From: Eopsaltria australis
Taxonomy: Eukaryota; Chordata; Aves; Passeriformes; Petroicidae
NCBI GenBank assembly: GCA_034509425.1
Contig: JAVTVJ010001724.1
Span: 62,001 to 126,000 of the forward strand
Reading direction: 5' to 3'
Length of the DNA: 64,000 nt
Shown here: one piece after another, positions 36,971 to 49,100 of the stretch
Position numbering within the stretch: the stretch's first letter is position 1
Layout of the letters: every line of letters begins with the position of its first letter
Position numbers and translations under genes: made by a program
The notes under the pieces: generated by a model
Told to the model about the DNA's origin: nothing
The model's input: only the letters and a program-made list of their open reading frames with translations
Databases searched by the model: none

Positions 36971-39289
36971 TATTTTCCTTTAAAATCGCATGAATGGGGC
37001 AATTTGCCTTGTTGTAGCTCAAGTGAGATTTCCTACTTAAAGAGACTGTTTTTTCTTTCCAAACAAACAAATAACTAAATAGTACCAACACAAAAGGCTG
37101 TTGAAAAACATCACATGCATGGAGATTACTGAATGACTATAAGACCTTTTTGATCTTTCAGCATGGACCTCTGAACCCAACAAAATAAACAACCCAGATT
37201 ATGTCCTAATTGTTCTTTGTGAGCAGAGCTGCAACACCTGGGTGTGTGGTTTCCCTTTATAAATTAAAAGGTCAAGCTCGCCCCTCCTCCCTTTAGGAAA
37301 ACATCCTGTGCCTATGCTCTCAGTGGCCTTAGGCAGCTAATCAGTTTTGCCCCAGTGGGTTCGTTGTGTGTGTGAGAGTCTAGTTTGAATGTATCATGCC
37401 CCCTTCCCCCCCTCATTTTAATCTCTACTTCTTGTTTCCTTTGAAAACATTCTTACTATTTAATCATTAAAGGGATGATGCTGGGCAAAATGGGAGCACA
37501 CTCATATCAAGCCCTGAGCTCTGCAGCTGTATGATGAACTGAGCTGCACACATAGCTACTGTAGTCTGGAAACAGAGATTCACACAGTGTGTGTGAGTTC
37601 CCAATCACACCAATGTACTGCAACAGAAATAAAATAAGGACAGAAAATAAAAGTTTCTTAGAAAATAGCAAAAATGATCCAAGGTTAGGAAAACACATAG
37701 CATGCATTTGTAATTCTTTTGGTTTTTTTACAGAGGTAAAAACATCTTGTCAGACTATAGTGTTGACAGTCTGTTGCTTCACTTCCCTACACACAGCATG
37801 CTGGTCTTTTTGAAAATACACTGCATTTTAAAAATAACTCTTCTTACAAAGAAGGTTTCCCTTTGGGAGAAATGTGTTTGGAAAACAAACAGTCCAAGTG
37901 CTAACACAGAAAATAAGAATATCACATATATGTTTCTAGTGTTTGAGTCGTTACTCAGCTGAATGCTGAGCTGTAGCTGAAGCTCACAAAACCTTATGTA
38001 ATACCAGCTGTGTAAGTAGATAATAGTAAAGTGTGGCTGAAAAAGATACTTGCTCCTTGAAAGAAAATAAACTTAATATATCCTAATATATATATGTAGC
38101 TGCAGAATTTTTCTAGTAGTCCTTCTAAAAGAGCTTTTGAGCTAGTTGGAGGGGATGTTACAGTGGCTGCCAAACTATTACACTGATGTGAGTCAGAATG
38201 TATATTAAGCTGTCTTGATTGGTTTGGTTTTTATGTTTTTCTTCAGAAAGAAAGTTTGCTGGTGGTGTTTCACAGACTGGTCACACTGGTTGCCTGAATT
38301 CAGTTGCTGGGCATCTATACTTGATGGGCTTATTTTTGCTCCAAAGATACTTGTTTAAATCTTTGCATTGTATTTTTTATTTCTATCCCAACAAAACTTT
38401 TGTGGGGTAGGGAGAGAATATTCCTTCTTGAACAGAATAACCTATTGTATTGCAAGTTGTATCTTAAATTTTGAGTTCTGTATCAACAAAACCTTTCTCA
38501 GGGAGCATCCACACAAAAATGCACAGGAACAGGGGAAAAAAGTAGCAGATGAAATCTGTTTAAAAGTTACCAAGGCATTATCTTTCACAATGATTCTTCA
38601 GGGGCTTTAACAGAAAGATCCATATTCTCCTTATAATTTCTGTAATGGAATTAATCAATATGTTTTATGCAATATAGAAATTATCCTTAGCTATAGGACT
38701 GAAATGTGTGGTTGTATCTGTATATATGTATATGTATATGTATATGGTAATGCCAATGAGCTACTGTGGTTGAACTTGAAATAATATCTCACTTCTCTTT
38801 CCCTGAGCTTCATATGCTACAGTGTTCCCATCCTTGTTTGCACTCAAGTTCTTTCTAAAGGCTTGCTACTAACAATGACAATAATTAATGAATGTGTTTC
38901 AAGCCTTCCCAGTACATCCTGTCATTTCAGAGCCTGTCTTCTACACTGTAGGCTCTGAGAGGCAGTATTTGTTTTCATGTTTTGTCTTATGCAATGCCAA
39001 GCAATTCATTCTGTTCAAATAACAATAAAAGTGGGTGAAATTTTGCTCACTGTTACACTTTTGCAAATCTGAAGTCTTTTAACTCCATATAGAAAGGAGA
39101 AATTATTATACTTCACATGTATTTTTACATGTCAGTGTGTACCTGTGCAAAGCAGAAGCCTATCAGATTTCAGAATCAGGACTTAATTTATTAAACCATG
39201 AAAAGCAGATGTTTCTCTTAACTGGCACAAGCAAATATTTTTTGGGTCATCTGAAGCATTCTATGTATTTTATAATGCTTAAGAAATGG
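36971..39289. other. Intergenic stretch without a recognised gene
   Basis: AT-rich DNA with a short (TATATG)n run at 38719-38747. No supported ORF or RNA gene. Confidence 0.5.
38719..38747 (+). repeat. (TATATG)n microsatellite
   Basis: About four to five TATATG units occur. Confidence 0.85.
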
Positions 39290-41240
39290 TAGAATCTTAG
39301 AGTCATAAAATTGTTTAGATTAGAAAAGAACTTTAGGATCATCTAGTCTGACTCTAAGCCTAACAGTGCTGAGCCCACCACTAAACTGTGTCACTAAGTG
39401 CCACATCTACAAGTTCCCTGAGCCTTCTTTTCTCCAGGCTAAACACCCCCAGCTCCCTCAGCTGCTCCTCATCAGACTTGTGCTCCAGACCCTTCCCCAG
39501 CTCTGTTGCCCTTCTCTGGACTTGCTCCAGCCTCTCAATGTCTTTCATCCAAAACTGAATACAGGATTCACTGCCCTGGTCCTGCTGGTCGCGATATTAC
39601 TTATCCAGGCCAGGATGCCATTGGTGTCTCTGGCTCCCTGGGCACACCCTGGCTCACGTTCAGCTGCTGTTGACCAGCAACCCCAGGTCCTTTTCTGCTA
39701 GGTCACTTCCCAGCCACTCTGTCCCAGCCTGTGGCAGTGCCTGGGGTTGTTGTGACCCAAGGGCAGGAGCCAGCACTGGGCCTTGTTGAGCCTCACACCC
39801 TTGGCCTCAGCCCATGATCCAGCCTGTCCAGATCCCTCTGCAGAGCCTTTCTGCCCTCCAGCAGATCAACACTCTCACCCAACTTTGATGTCACTGATAA
39901 ACTTACTAAGGGGGCACTTGATCTCCTCATTCAAACAATTGATAAAGTTAAACATCCCAGTGTAAACCACCTGACTGGGTTAAACCATGACAAGAATTTA
40001 TCTTTCGCATGCTCCAGCAACCCTCCAGACTCATGTCTCCTTTGTATTATATCTCTAGCAGAACCTGCTAAGCTGAAGTCCCCCAGGAGAACAAGGATGG
40101 TGATTGTGAGACTCCTCCCAGCTGTTTATAGAATATTTAATCTTTCTCTCTGTCCTGCTCCATAATAGATTCCCACCAGGATATCGTCCTTGTTGGCCTT
40201 TCCCTGATCCTTAACTATAAACACTCAACCCTACTGTCACCATCATCAAGCTCTAGACAATCAAAACACTCCCTAACATATAGGGCTACCCCACTGTCCC
40301 TTTTTCACTGCCTAGTCCCTCTGAAAAATTTAGATCTCTATTACAGCACCCCAGTTCTGCAAGTCTTCCCTCCCCTTTTCCATGGTTTCCACTGTGTGAT
40401 GGTTGTACTGCTGCTCAATGGCCCCCGCTTGTCCATGCGATGTGCACTGGTGTAGCTGCACTTCTGTTGGGCTATTGGTCCCAACATCTTTTTGGGTTTA
40501 GAAGCCCTAATTCCTGTGCCACCATTTTCAGGTGGTTCCATGGTTTCCAACAGATCAATAACCCTTGCATCTTTGCTGTTGCATGGATCTCCATCCCCTC
40601 TCTCTCCACTGAAACAGCAAGACTGAAGGACTTCACTAACACACTGTCCTCTAACACTGGCATGCCATCCTCAGGCCTACTCTAGGGAGCCTGATTTTAA
40701 CCCTTCCACTGTTCAAATCTACTTTAAAACTCTTTCAGCAAGCCCTACTAACTCCTGCACAAAGATCCTTTTCCCCTTTGAGACAGGTGTGACCCTCCTG
40801 TAGCGATCAGGCCTGGTGCCACATGGACTGACCTGGGAGCAAAACCCCAAATATTCTGCTGGTTACACCAGGCTTGGACCCAGATATTGTGTCCAGTTGT
40901 GTCTCCCTGACTCTTCTCTTATCAATCCCTGGAGATGCAAGGATAGAGGAAAACCACTTGTGCTTCTGATCCCTCAATCAGTCATTCCAGGGCCCTGAAG
41001 TCTCTTCTGATTGCCCTCAGTCTTCCTGTTGCAATTTCACAGCTTTCAACCAGAAAAAATGGATAATAATCAGAGAGCAGTACCAGAGTGGGAAGATTTC
41101 TTTCACATCTTTAACCTGGGCTCCAGGTAGTCTGTAGTCTTCTCTAGGAAATGGGTCCAGTTTGCATATTTGGCCTCTGTTCCCAAAACACGTTACTGTT
41201 CCTTCCTCCCATTTTATCAGTTTCACACTATCCATGGATT
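39290..41240 (-). mobile_element. CR1 LINE, near complete in order but internally deleted
   Basis: This is the longest CR1 in the window. On the minus strand, from 41235, the first segment reads GQICKLDPFPREDYRLPGAQVKD, which matches the esterase-like (SGNH) domain of CR1 ORF1. Its C-terminal HLSQRGKRIF region follows at about 40750-40790. At 40083-40072 the minus strand gives LLGDFS, resembling the GDFN motif of the ORF2 AP endonuclease. At about 39955 the element jumps to the end of the RT, with KFISDIKVG in place of KFADDTKLG near 39900. It then runs through the C-terminal region and 3' UTR to the decayed terminal repeat at 39290. Full-length CR1 is about 4.5 kb, so around 2.5 kb, mostly the RT core, is missing. 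Many stops make it inactive. Confidence 0.88.
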
Positions 41241-42942
41241 ATAACCCAACACTGAATGAGTAAATGCAGTCCCCTTCTTCACAGTCTCAGTTGAGCTCTT
41301 TCAAGGCTAAAGAATTTTGTCTGACACTTTTATTGTCCAGATGGTTTGTGACGCGTACAGATGTTATATTTGGTAATACACTGATTATCAAAACATGTCT
41401 TGTTACTCACTTGAGGGTTATGACTTGATGCATAGATCTATTACAAAGATTGATAGTCTTAATAAATGCTATTCCACCAATTCTGTAAGTGCACAGAGAT
41501 TTTGTTGTTGTTGGGGATTTTTAAAAGATGCTAGATGGCACTGCTAGTCCAGGCTTTATTTTGAACAGCTGGGTTTCATAAAGCTAATTGTGTAGTTACA
41601 AAAAGGGTATGTAAAGTATTACTTAAACTTGACAGCTAGCGCATTCTGAGAAATATACACCATCATGCAAACAATAATGTTTCCACTGTAAGAGTATTCA
41701 GGTTGAGGTCTATAAACTCTAGTTAACTGCATTTAAACTTGTTTTACAAATATCCTTGTGTTTGCATTTTGTCTGCTGCATTTCTTCTTCACGTGCCACC
41801 TCATTTTGTAGTTGTTGAGTTAATATGGAACTTGTTTCATGTTTTACTTTTTTATTCAAAGTGGTACTTTGAATACTTTTTTTAAATTTAAGAAGTAGAA
41901 ATCCAACAGTGAAAAAATATACTTCCTTTTTTTTACTGGAATAATTTCTTTCATAAATATTATGCTACCCATGTTGAAAGTCATAAAATAATTATTTTGC
42001 ACTTCTGTGGAGTATTTAAGGAACTGTTGAACCATAGTGTTCTTAATTTTATTAATTTACTGTAACTTCTGTTTAGTCTGTGATTTATTTTTCTTTTTAT
42101 GTTAGGGATTTGATGCCATTATCTGCCAACAGGTGAGGGTTCCGTTTTAGAAAAATACATTTTACAACTAAAACATGAGTGTGGAGAACAAAAAAAAGAA
42201 ATCTTTGCAGTAAAAGACTCCAGTAACATGCAAAGTCGCTCCTGCTGCATAAAGATTTGTGACTTGAAAAAGTTTATACAATGTTATTGACTATTCATTC
42301 TCTGTTTGGTTAGTATCAAATTCCCTTCTTTTGTTAATTGTGCAGTAAGCTTACAAAGAAACTGCAAATTCTCAGCCTTTTGGGCAGACAGTTGGATACC
42401 GTGTCTAAGCGTTCGGAGCAACCAAACGGAACCTGCACCGTTCTGACCACTGGCTGGGTCACTGGCTGGGGCTTAAAGACTCACCTGAGTAACTCGAGAA
42501 ATCCCTTCAATCTCCCCTTTTGATTTGCCTTTCACACGCCAGTACTTTTTATTTCTTCTCATCTGTCTGCTATCATGTTAACAAGCAAAGGAGAATCTCG
42601 GCAGTTCATTGACAGCATAATAAAATGGGATTTAGATTTCAGTATTTGAAGAATGGCTTGCTTTTAGGGTTTTATGCTTTTGTCTTGTACTTGTATTGCC
42701 CCAGTGATCAAAAAAGCCTCAGACCCCACAATGTACGTCATCGGCCCTATGTATTGTTCACCTGAGCTGTCCAGTCATAACTGGCAGAACATATAGTGCA
42801 TAATTAACTTTATGCCAGATTTTTCTTATTTCTCTGTAAAACTGTATTATTAAATAATGAATATTCTGTGAGGTTTTTCTCAGGTAATTATTTTGATCTA
42901 CATAAAGCTGAAGATGCAAATGTAACTCAACACAGTTTAATG
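41241..42942. other. Intergenic stretch without a recognised gene
   Basis: Mostly AT-rich. A GC- and CpG-richer patch at about 42390-42500 is followed by TTGACAGCATAATAAAATGGG-type sequence with Hox-like cores. It may be a conserved element, but this is not testable here. Confidence 0.4.
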
Positions 42943-43151
42943 ATAGCCCTCTAATAGAGTACCCCAGTTGTGCAATTCTTCCCACCACTTTTCATTATTG
43001 CAACTGTGTAATATTTTTCCTTCTGTACAATGACTCCTGCTTCTTTTCCGTGCAATGTGCACTGGTGTAGCTGCATTTCTGTTGGGTTAATGATTCTGCC
43101 ACCTTTTTGGGGTTAGAAGCACTAATTCCTATGTCAGTATTTTCAGGTGGT
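42943..43151 (-). mobile_element. CR1 LINE internal fragment (ORF1/ORF2 junction region)
   Basis: This 210-base stretch aligns along its length with 40335-40540 of the longer CR1 in the same orientation. Shared landmarks are CACCCCAGTT/TACCCCAGTT, ATGTGCACTGGTGTAGCTGCA, TCTGTTGGG and TTTTCAGGTGGTT. It covers only this internal part, with no 3' end. Confidence 0.8.
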
Positions 43152-46100
43152 TACAAGTAGCCCAAATTCATTCCAGTTCTAAATTAAGTGAAGTGGTGAG
43201 GTGAATTTGGCCTTATGCATCTGCATAGGGAAACTCATACTTCCTCTTGGAAACCCAATGCAAATGTAACCTAAGATTATTGCTTTGAAAATCTGTACTA
43301 AGTGATGCTCTCAGGTGGTAAATATTTCATGACTGTTGAGAGATGTTGCTTGATAATGATGTGTTTAGTTCCTAGACAAAAATAAGCACTGCTTTGTAAA
43401 AGCAAGGCAGGAATGAACATTGGTAGAGGGTTATTAATTGTTGATGGGACAACTATAGTGCAACATGGTACTGATATATTTGCAAGTTACTCTAAAATAC
43501 TGCAAATTTTTTTTATTTTTTATCAGTCTGCATTATTTCAAGTGATTCTTTTGCATATATATTTAAGTTAACTCTAATATGTTTTATCTGAAAAAAAGAG
43601 TAAGGAGATGGGTATTAATCTGAAAGCCAAATGTTCTGGCATTTATGGAAGAGCTCCGTTTGTATATTAAACTTCATATTTTGCACAAAAGTGAAGTTCA
43701 CCAAGTATGCTGGCTACAAAAACAGTGATGTCTATTAGGATAAACAATTATGTGTATTAGTTTGTCAGCTGTTCCTAATTCTGCATAATTTAGATGCTGT
43801 GAACAGGAGAGGTGTGCATTATTTATCAATAATGTATGTGTGGATTAGTTTCATGTGAGAGAAAGCTGAGTAATGAAAACCACTGTATTGTGCTCTATCT
43901 ATTATTAATCAGTGCAACAGAATAATACTTAAAATATCCTAGTATGCAATAAGCATCAGTAACAATTTTAGACTGGTGACTTATTAAGGACTATTTGTGA
44001 TCCTTGTTTAAATAATTGTGATGCTATGTCTAATAATCCTGTAGTGTAGGATTTGATGCATTTTTTAAAAAATTAAATATTTATTCAATTTACTGTTCTC
44101 ATTTTAATCTGTGTCAGCAAGAGAGAATTTCAAATTCTGGCCTCCACTCTTCAGAAACTCCTATAACTTATTAAAGCACTTGCTGAGAATTTCATTGACT
44201 TCCAATATAGATACAGGGTATAAATAGCAGACTTTCAGTGCAAGATTAGGTCTAAAATTGGTATAGGTGGGCCACATATTAAGGAAGCTGCAGTCTTCTT
44301 ATCACACAAGTGCCTGGGAAATAATCCAGAATTAGTATTGCTTCCATATGGAGAAAAAACTCAAGATGGAGTCCAAACCATCTGATTAGAGTCACCTATG
44401 TTAGTCTAGGTGAAAGGTACTGACTAAAATGTTGTTGTTTTTAGTATCTTTGTTCTGGTCTTGGATGGTTTTTTAATGTATTTTAGTCAGGATTTCAGAG
44501 AGGGATCTCAATTTGAAAAGCTTGTGGAGTGCCAAGTGGGTGGGACACTCAAGCATGGCCACTTTATGAGAGGTGGGGATGTGGGCTTATGCCAAGAGGT
44601 AGGTTTTCTGCAGAAAAGAAAGGTTGCACTTGTTTGCCTCTGGAATCTGCTCAGGAAACTGGGGATTTGCACAACAAACTGCTGCTTCTTGCTCTCTTCA
44701 TCTAACTCAATAAATTTATAGTTTTGGTTTGTTTGTTCAGTGGAGAAGCTTCATTAAGAGGGTCTGAAACTATCAATGCCTTATCTGACATGATCATCAG
44801 ACTAGCCAACAGAGGCTGTTGGAGGATTTTGCCACAGATAGAAAACTATTTTTTCATAATCTGCATGTGTGCTCTGATCTCTTAGTGTAAAAGGCAATTA
44901 TACTAGACATCTTTTAAATGAAAGGGCTTGCTACTGCATTTTAGGAAGATCCTACTTTCCCTGGTGTTCAGTAGACATGCTCAGAGAATGAATGCTTGCT
45001 GACAGAAACAGAATGACCCCAAATCTAGAGCTCTTTTACCCATCTCTAAGGATCAATGTCCAAGGTAAGTGTCTTGTTGACAAAAGAGTGAGTAGAATCT
45101 ATACCATAGTTTTGAGCAAACCTTGGGAGAAGGTCAGTTTTGCCTGAACTCTTTTACCTATAGTGACATGATTTCCCTTGAGGGTAGAAATATTTCTGGT
45201 GGCCATGTCAGAATGGGGCACCTGTATTGTAGACCACCACAGCTCAGTGGAAGGGTCTTGGCTCCAGTCTCTCTCTGGCCACAGGAAAGTGATAAGTTAA
45301 GTAGGGATCAATACATAACACTTAAGAAAGAAGCTATTTAGTTTTTATAAAGAAGCTATCTGTGTATTATATTTAATAGACAGATTATTTAATAAATTAT
45401 CTATTTTAGATAGATATTCATAATAATAGAGATGCTGCAAAATTTGGGACGTTGTTGAAGAAAGATTTTCAGGGCTATTATTTTGGAATTAAATGCCTAA
45501 ATTCTTCTCAAACTAACATCAGACACCTAAAGCCTATTTTTAACACTATATAGCTATCCTATTTATTTGAAGATTTAAGTCGTATGTTAAAGGCCTGATC
45601 TGCCTGCCCTGGAGGTGGACTTTTGCCATTACATTCAACAGAAGCAAAATTGGCTTTCATTTCTGTGCACACATAGTAAATCTGAGGTATCAACAAGCCC
45701 TTCCTGACACTACAGTACTTTTTAAAAAACTGTTTCATTTTTAACCAAGTTAATTAGTTTCCAAGTGAGTAGGATGCTTTTATACCCTCTTAATAATTTT
45801 CTCTTTGCAGTGTGTTGGTTGCCTGGGGTTGAAGTGTTTTTAATTAACTATATGCGATAATGAAAACCATGAGAACGACCTTATGCAGAAGTTCTCTCTT
45901 TCTGATGTTACATATAAAACAGCGGAAGTCTTAACAATATTTAACACACAGCTTTTTCTTTCCTCCTGCTCCTTCCTCAACACCCTCCAAGCCACAGCTC
46001 AAGCTAATTATGGAAGTGTTAGAAAAGGTTGTATACTAAGATTTTAGTGTTTTGTAGAGTGTATCCAAGCAAAGGATTTGACTATTTTTGCTGGTCAGAA

Positions 46101-49100
46101 GAGATAGCACAGTCTGATAAGAGGTGAAGCAACTGCAGTGAGCTGCTTTGCATCCTGGGGTGTGATCATGCATGACACTCGAGCACATGTATGCTTCGAG
46201 CTTTTAATAAAACAAGTGGGATGCCCTGCTCCACTTGCACATTTATTTATTCAGCAAGCTCTTGTTGACTGTTGGATCTCTCCTACATTCTGAAGCCCGT
46301 GAGATGGATTGCAACTAGCCTGTTGAGACTAAATAAGATGGCCAGATGCTAGGGGCTCAGCAAGCAGTGCTGACTCTCTGCTCTGGTGTCTGTGATACAG
46401 CCCTCATTTTTTGTGTTAATTGCATTGCAAAAATACATTTGGATATGGGTGATTCTCATGTTAAAACATGCATGGCAGGGTGTAGCCCCTGATAAAGATA
46501 TGAAAGGATCTGATTCTGCTCCTGGGGAAATGGGCAGGAGTTTTGCAGTTTCCTTTAATTAGAGAAGGACTGAAATCCGTGAAAAAAGGACACAGCCTTA
46601 ATAAGAAGACATATTTTTCTCTCTCACATGAATTTGAATTTCTATTAAGTAGGTGAATTACAGCCTTTGCAAATATTTTAAGTCTATTAAATTTGTATGA
46701 AATTGAAAATCTCAACCTTTTTCTGTGTGTCACTAGTGGGCAGAATTCTGTAGACTCTTTGGGCTGATGGCAATCTCCCAGCCTGCTCTGTTGTGAGCTC
46801 TGAACTCCTGACAGAAATTATTCAAACTTACTTTGGCGGTGCAGGGGATGGCCAAAATTCCCTACAATAACACAGAAAGGCTTAAAGAATTAGATGTCTA
46901 AAAATAATTGTGGCTCTGCTGTTGAAATTTATTCAAGAGTATTAAGCTTGCTGGATATTGTTATACATTGTGTCAAGAGGACACGACACAATGTGGTTTT
47001 CTACCCATGAGAATTATGCTGCAGACTATCACTGGAGCAGGGACTCGAACCCATGTATTACTATTTGGCATATGCTGCAGAATAAGATTTGGGCATATGT
47101 TGTACATCCTTGTCATCTAGTTTTTTTCCGGAGTAGAGCTATGCTCAAAATGGAAAAGAGGAATCAAGTAAAATTGAGAATTCCTCAATTCTCTCTTCTG
47201 TTAAAAAAAAAAAATCTTCAAACTGAAGGAAGTTTAGATCAAAACAAAACCTGTTGTAGATCATAGATTTGAGCATTGCAAACTAAAGCTGAATGAACTC
47301 TAAATATAAACTATTTTGAAGTGAAAATAATTCTACAGCAATTGAAACTGGTGTGTGTAGTCCTTCCAGGACCATGGTATTAGGGCTTTCTAAGATGTTG
47401 CTGTGTCAGGCTAAGAATTTCTATTAGTTTGATGGCTTCTTAGAGTTAGGGAAACACTTTTATTAAAATATATTTGTTAATTAATTTCCCATTATTTGGC
47501 AAAAGGTTAAACATTAAGTGCACGACTGTATGTAATCACCCTTCCTGTAGACAAAAATCAAGAAGGTATTAAATAAAGCTGAAACAGCTATTGTCAACAT
47601 CACCAGAAGGATAGTGGATAGTACAATGATTAGATACAACTGGTTCCATCCTATTAAAAAAAAAAAAAAAAAAAGCCTCTCCCTGTCTCATTAGAAACCT
47701 TCCTCTGAAGCCACATAGTTATCTGTTCCTTCACAAATGCTGTGCTACAAAAGTGCCCAATTACAGGAATCAAAAACTCTCCCTACATTCAGATTAGGGT
47801 TTCTCTGAAGTAAACACTGCCGAAATGTTCAAAGTAAGAGCAGTGGCTTTGAAAAGGAGTCTGGGATAACTGTAATAGTTTTTACCACAGCAGTGTCCTG
47901 ATGGCAAACAGACACATCATGGCATGTCACCTTTTGGCAGATAGCTTCTGGGCCATAATTTGCATCTCTACTGACTGCACTTGGTTTTCCAGAGTATAAA
48001 TCTTTGTAGTTCTCCAGTTCTGTCCAAAGAACATTGCTATGAGAATTACTGAGAAATTCAGTAATAATTTTTTACCATTAGAAGAAAAGTAGGAGATCAT
48101 GCCAAATATGACTCGAAGCCAATTTTCAATTTATATTTAAATATTAGTGGCCTGATACAGCTTAAAAACTCTTATTGCTTTAAAAATAAAAAGTAACACT
48201 TTGTCAGATGTGAAAAGTATGAGTCAACTTTCTACTGGCTAATTATAAATGGCAAACCCCATATTTTAAGAACATTTGTGACTAATTTAATGTTACTTAT
48301 TTGTTTAATTAGATGACCTTTAAATCCAAGCCCAAATTATTTTATAAATATTTAGCTTTCCAATAAAGCTATATCCAGATATCTGTCGTTTTATGGGACC
48401 CATCTGCAACATTTGAACTTTTTGCATGTTAAAATGCTTTTTTTATTATTTTGATTTCATTCTGAAGGCAATTTGTTTTTTTACCAATGCTGACAACGTG
48501 GCAACTAAATTAGATCCCTCCTCTATGGCATGATACAGGCACACAACTAGGGCTAATGTCAAGGCTGAGCACGGATAGCAGCTCTGAACCAGACAATTGC
48601 TGAAACTTCCTGTAGGTCATGCACATTTTGGAAATGTGAGAACTGTAGAAGGGAGACAAAAAATCACACAGACAATATACTGATTTAGAGATAATGGTTC
48701 CTCCTGAACTCAAGTCTTATACAGTTAAATTTCTGGAGTATATAAAAATCTCCATATTATTTTGAAACTTGATAACTAATCCCTTCTATAAGTATAGTAA
48801 AGCAAGTCATGACTAAAAGTGTACTAGTGATAATAGCTTTTTATCTACTAATAAACAAAGAAGCATTTTGCTGGAAGCCAGTGGTCTAACACAGTAACAA
48901 ATATATCTTTCAGTCTCTTATGACTTGTGTTCATTTTATCTCTTGTACCTTCTACTAATATTCCCTTTAACTATAGCAATGCCACCTGAATTTAAAAGAT
49001 AAGCTGTTAACCGAATTATTTCTTACTGTTTCACCTGTTCAAGTTAGATTTAATAAACCAAAATGTCCCATTACATGAGATGAAAGGTATGTAGTTCCTG

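Noticed and set aside
47030..47115. Possible tRNA gene on the minus strand
   Set aside because: Only the B-box matches; no A-box, acceptor pairing or anticodon arm could be drawn.
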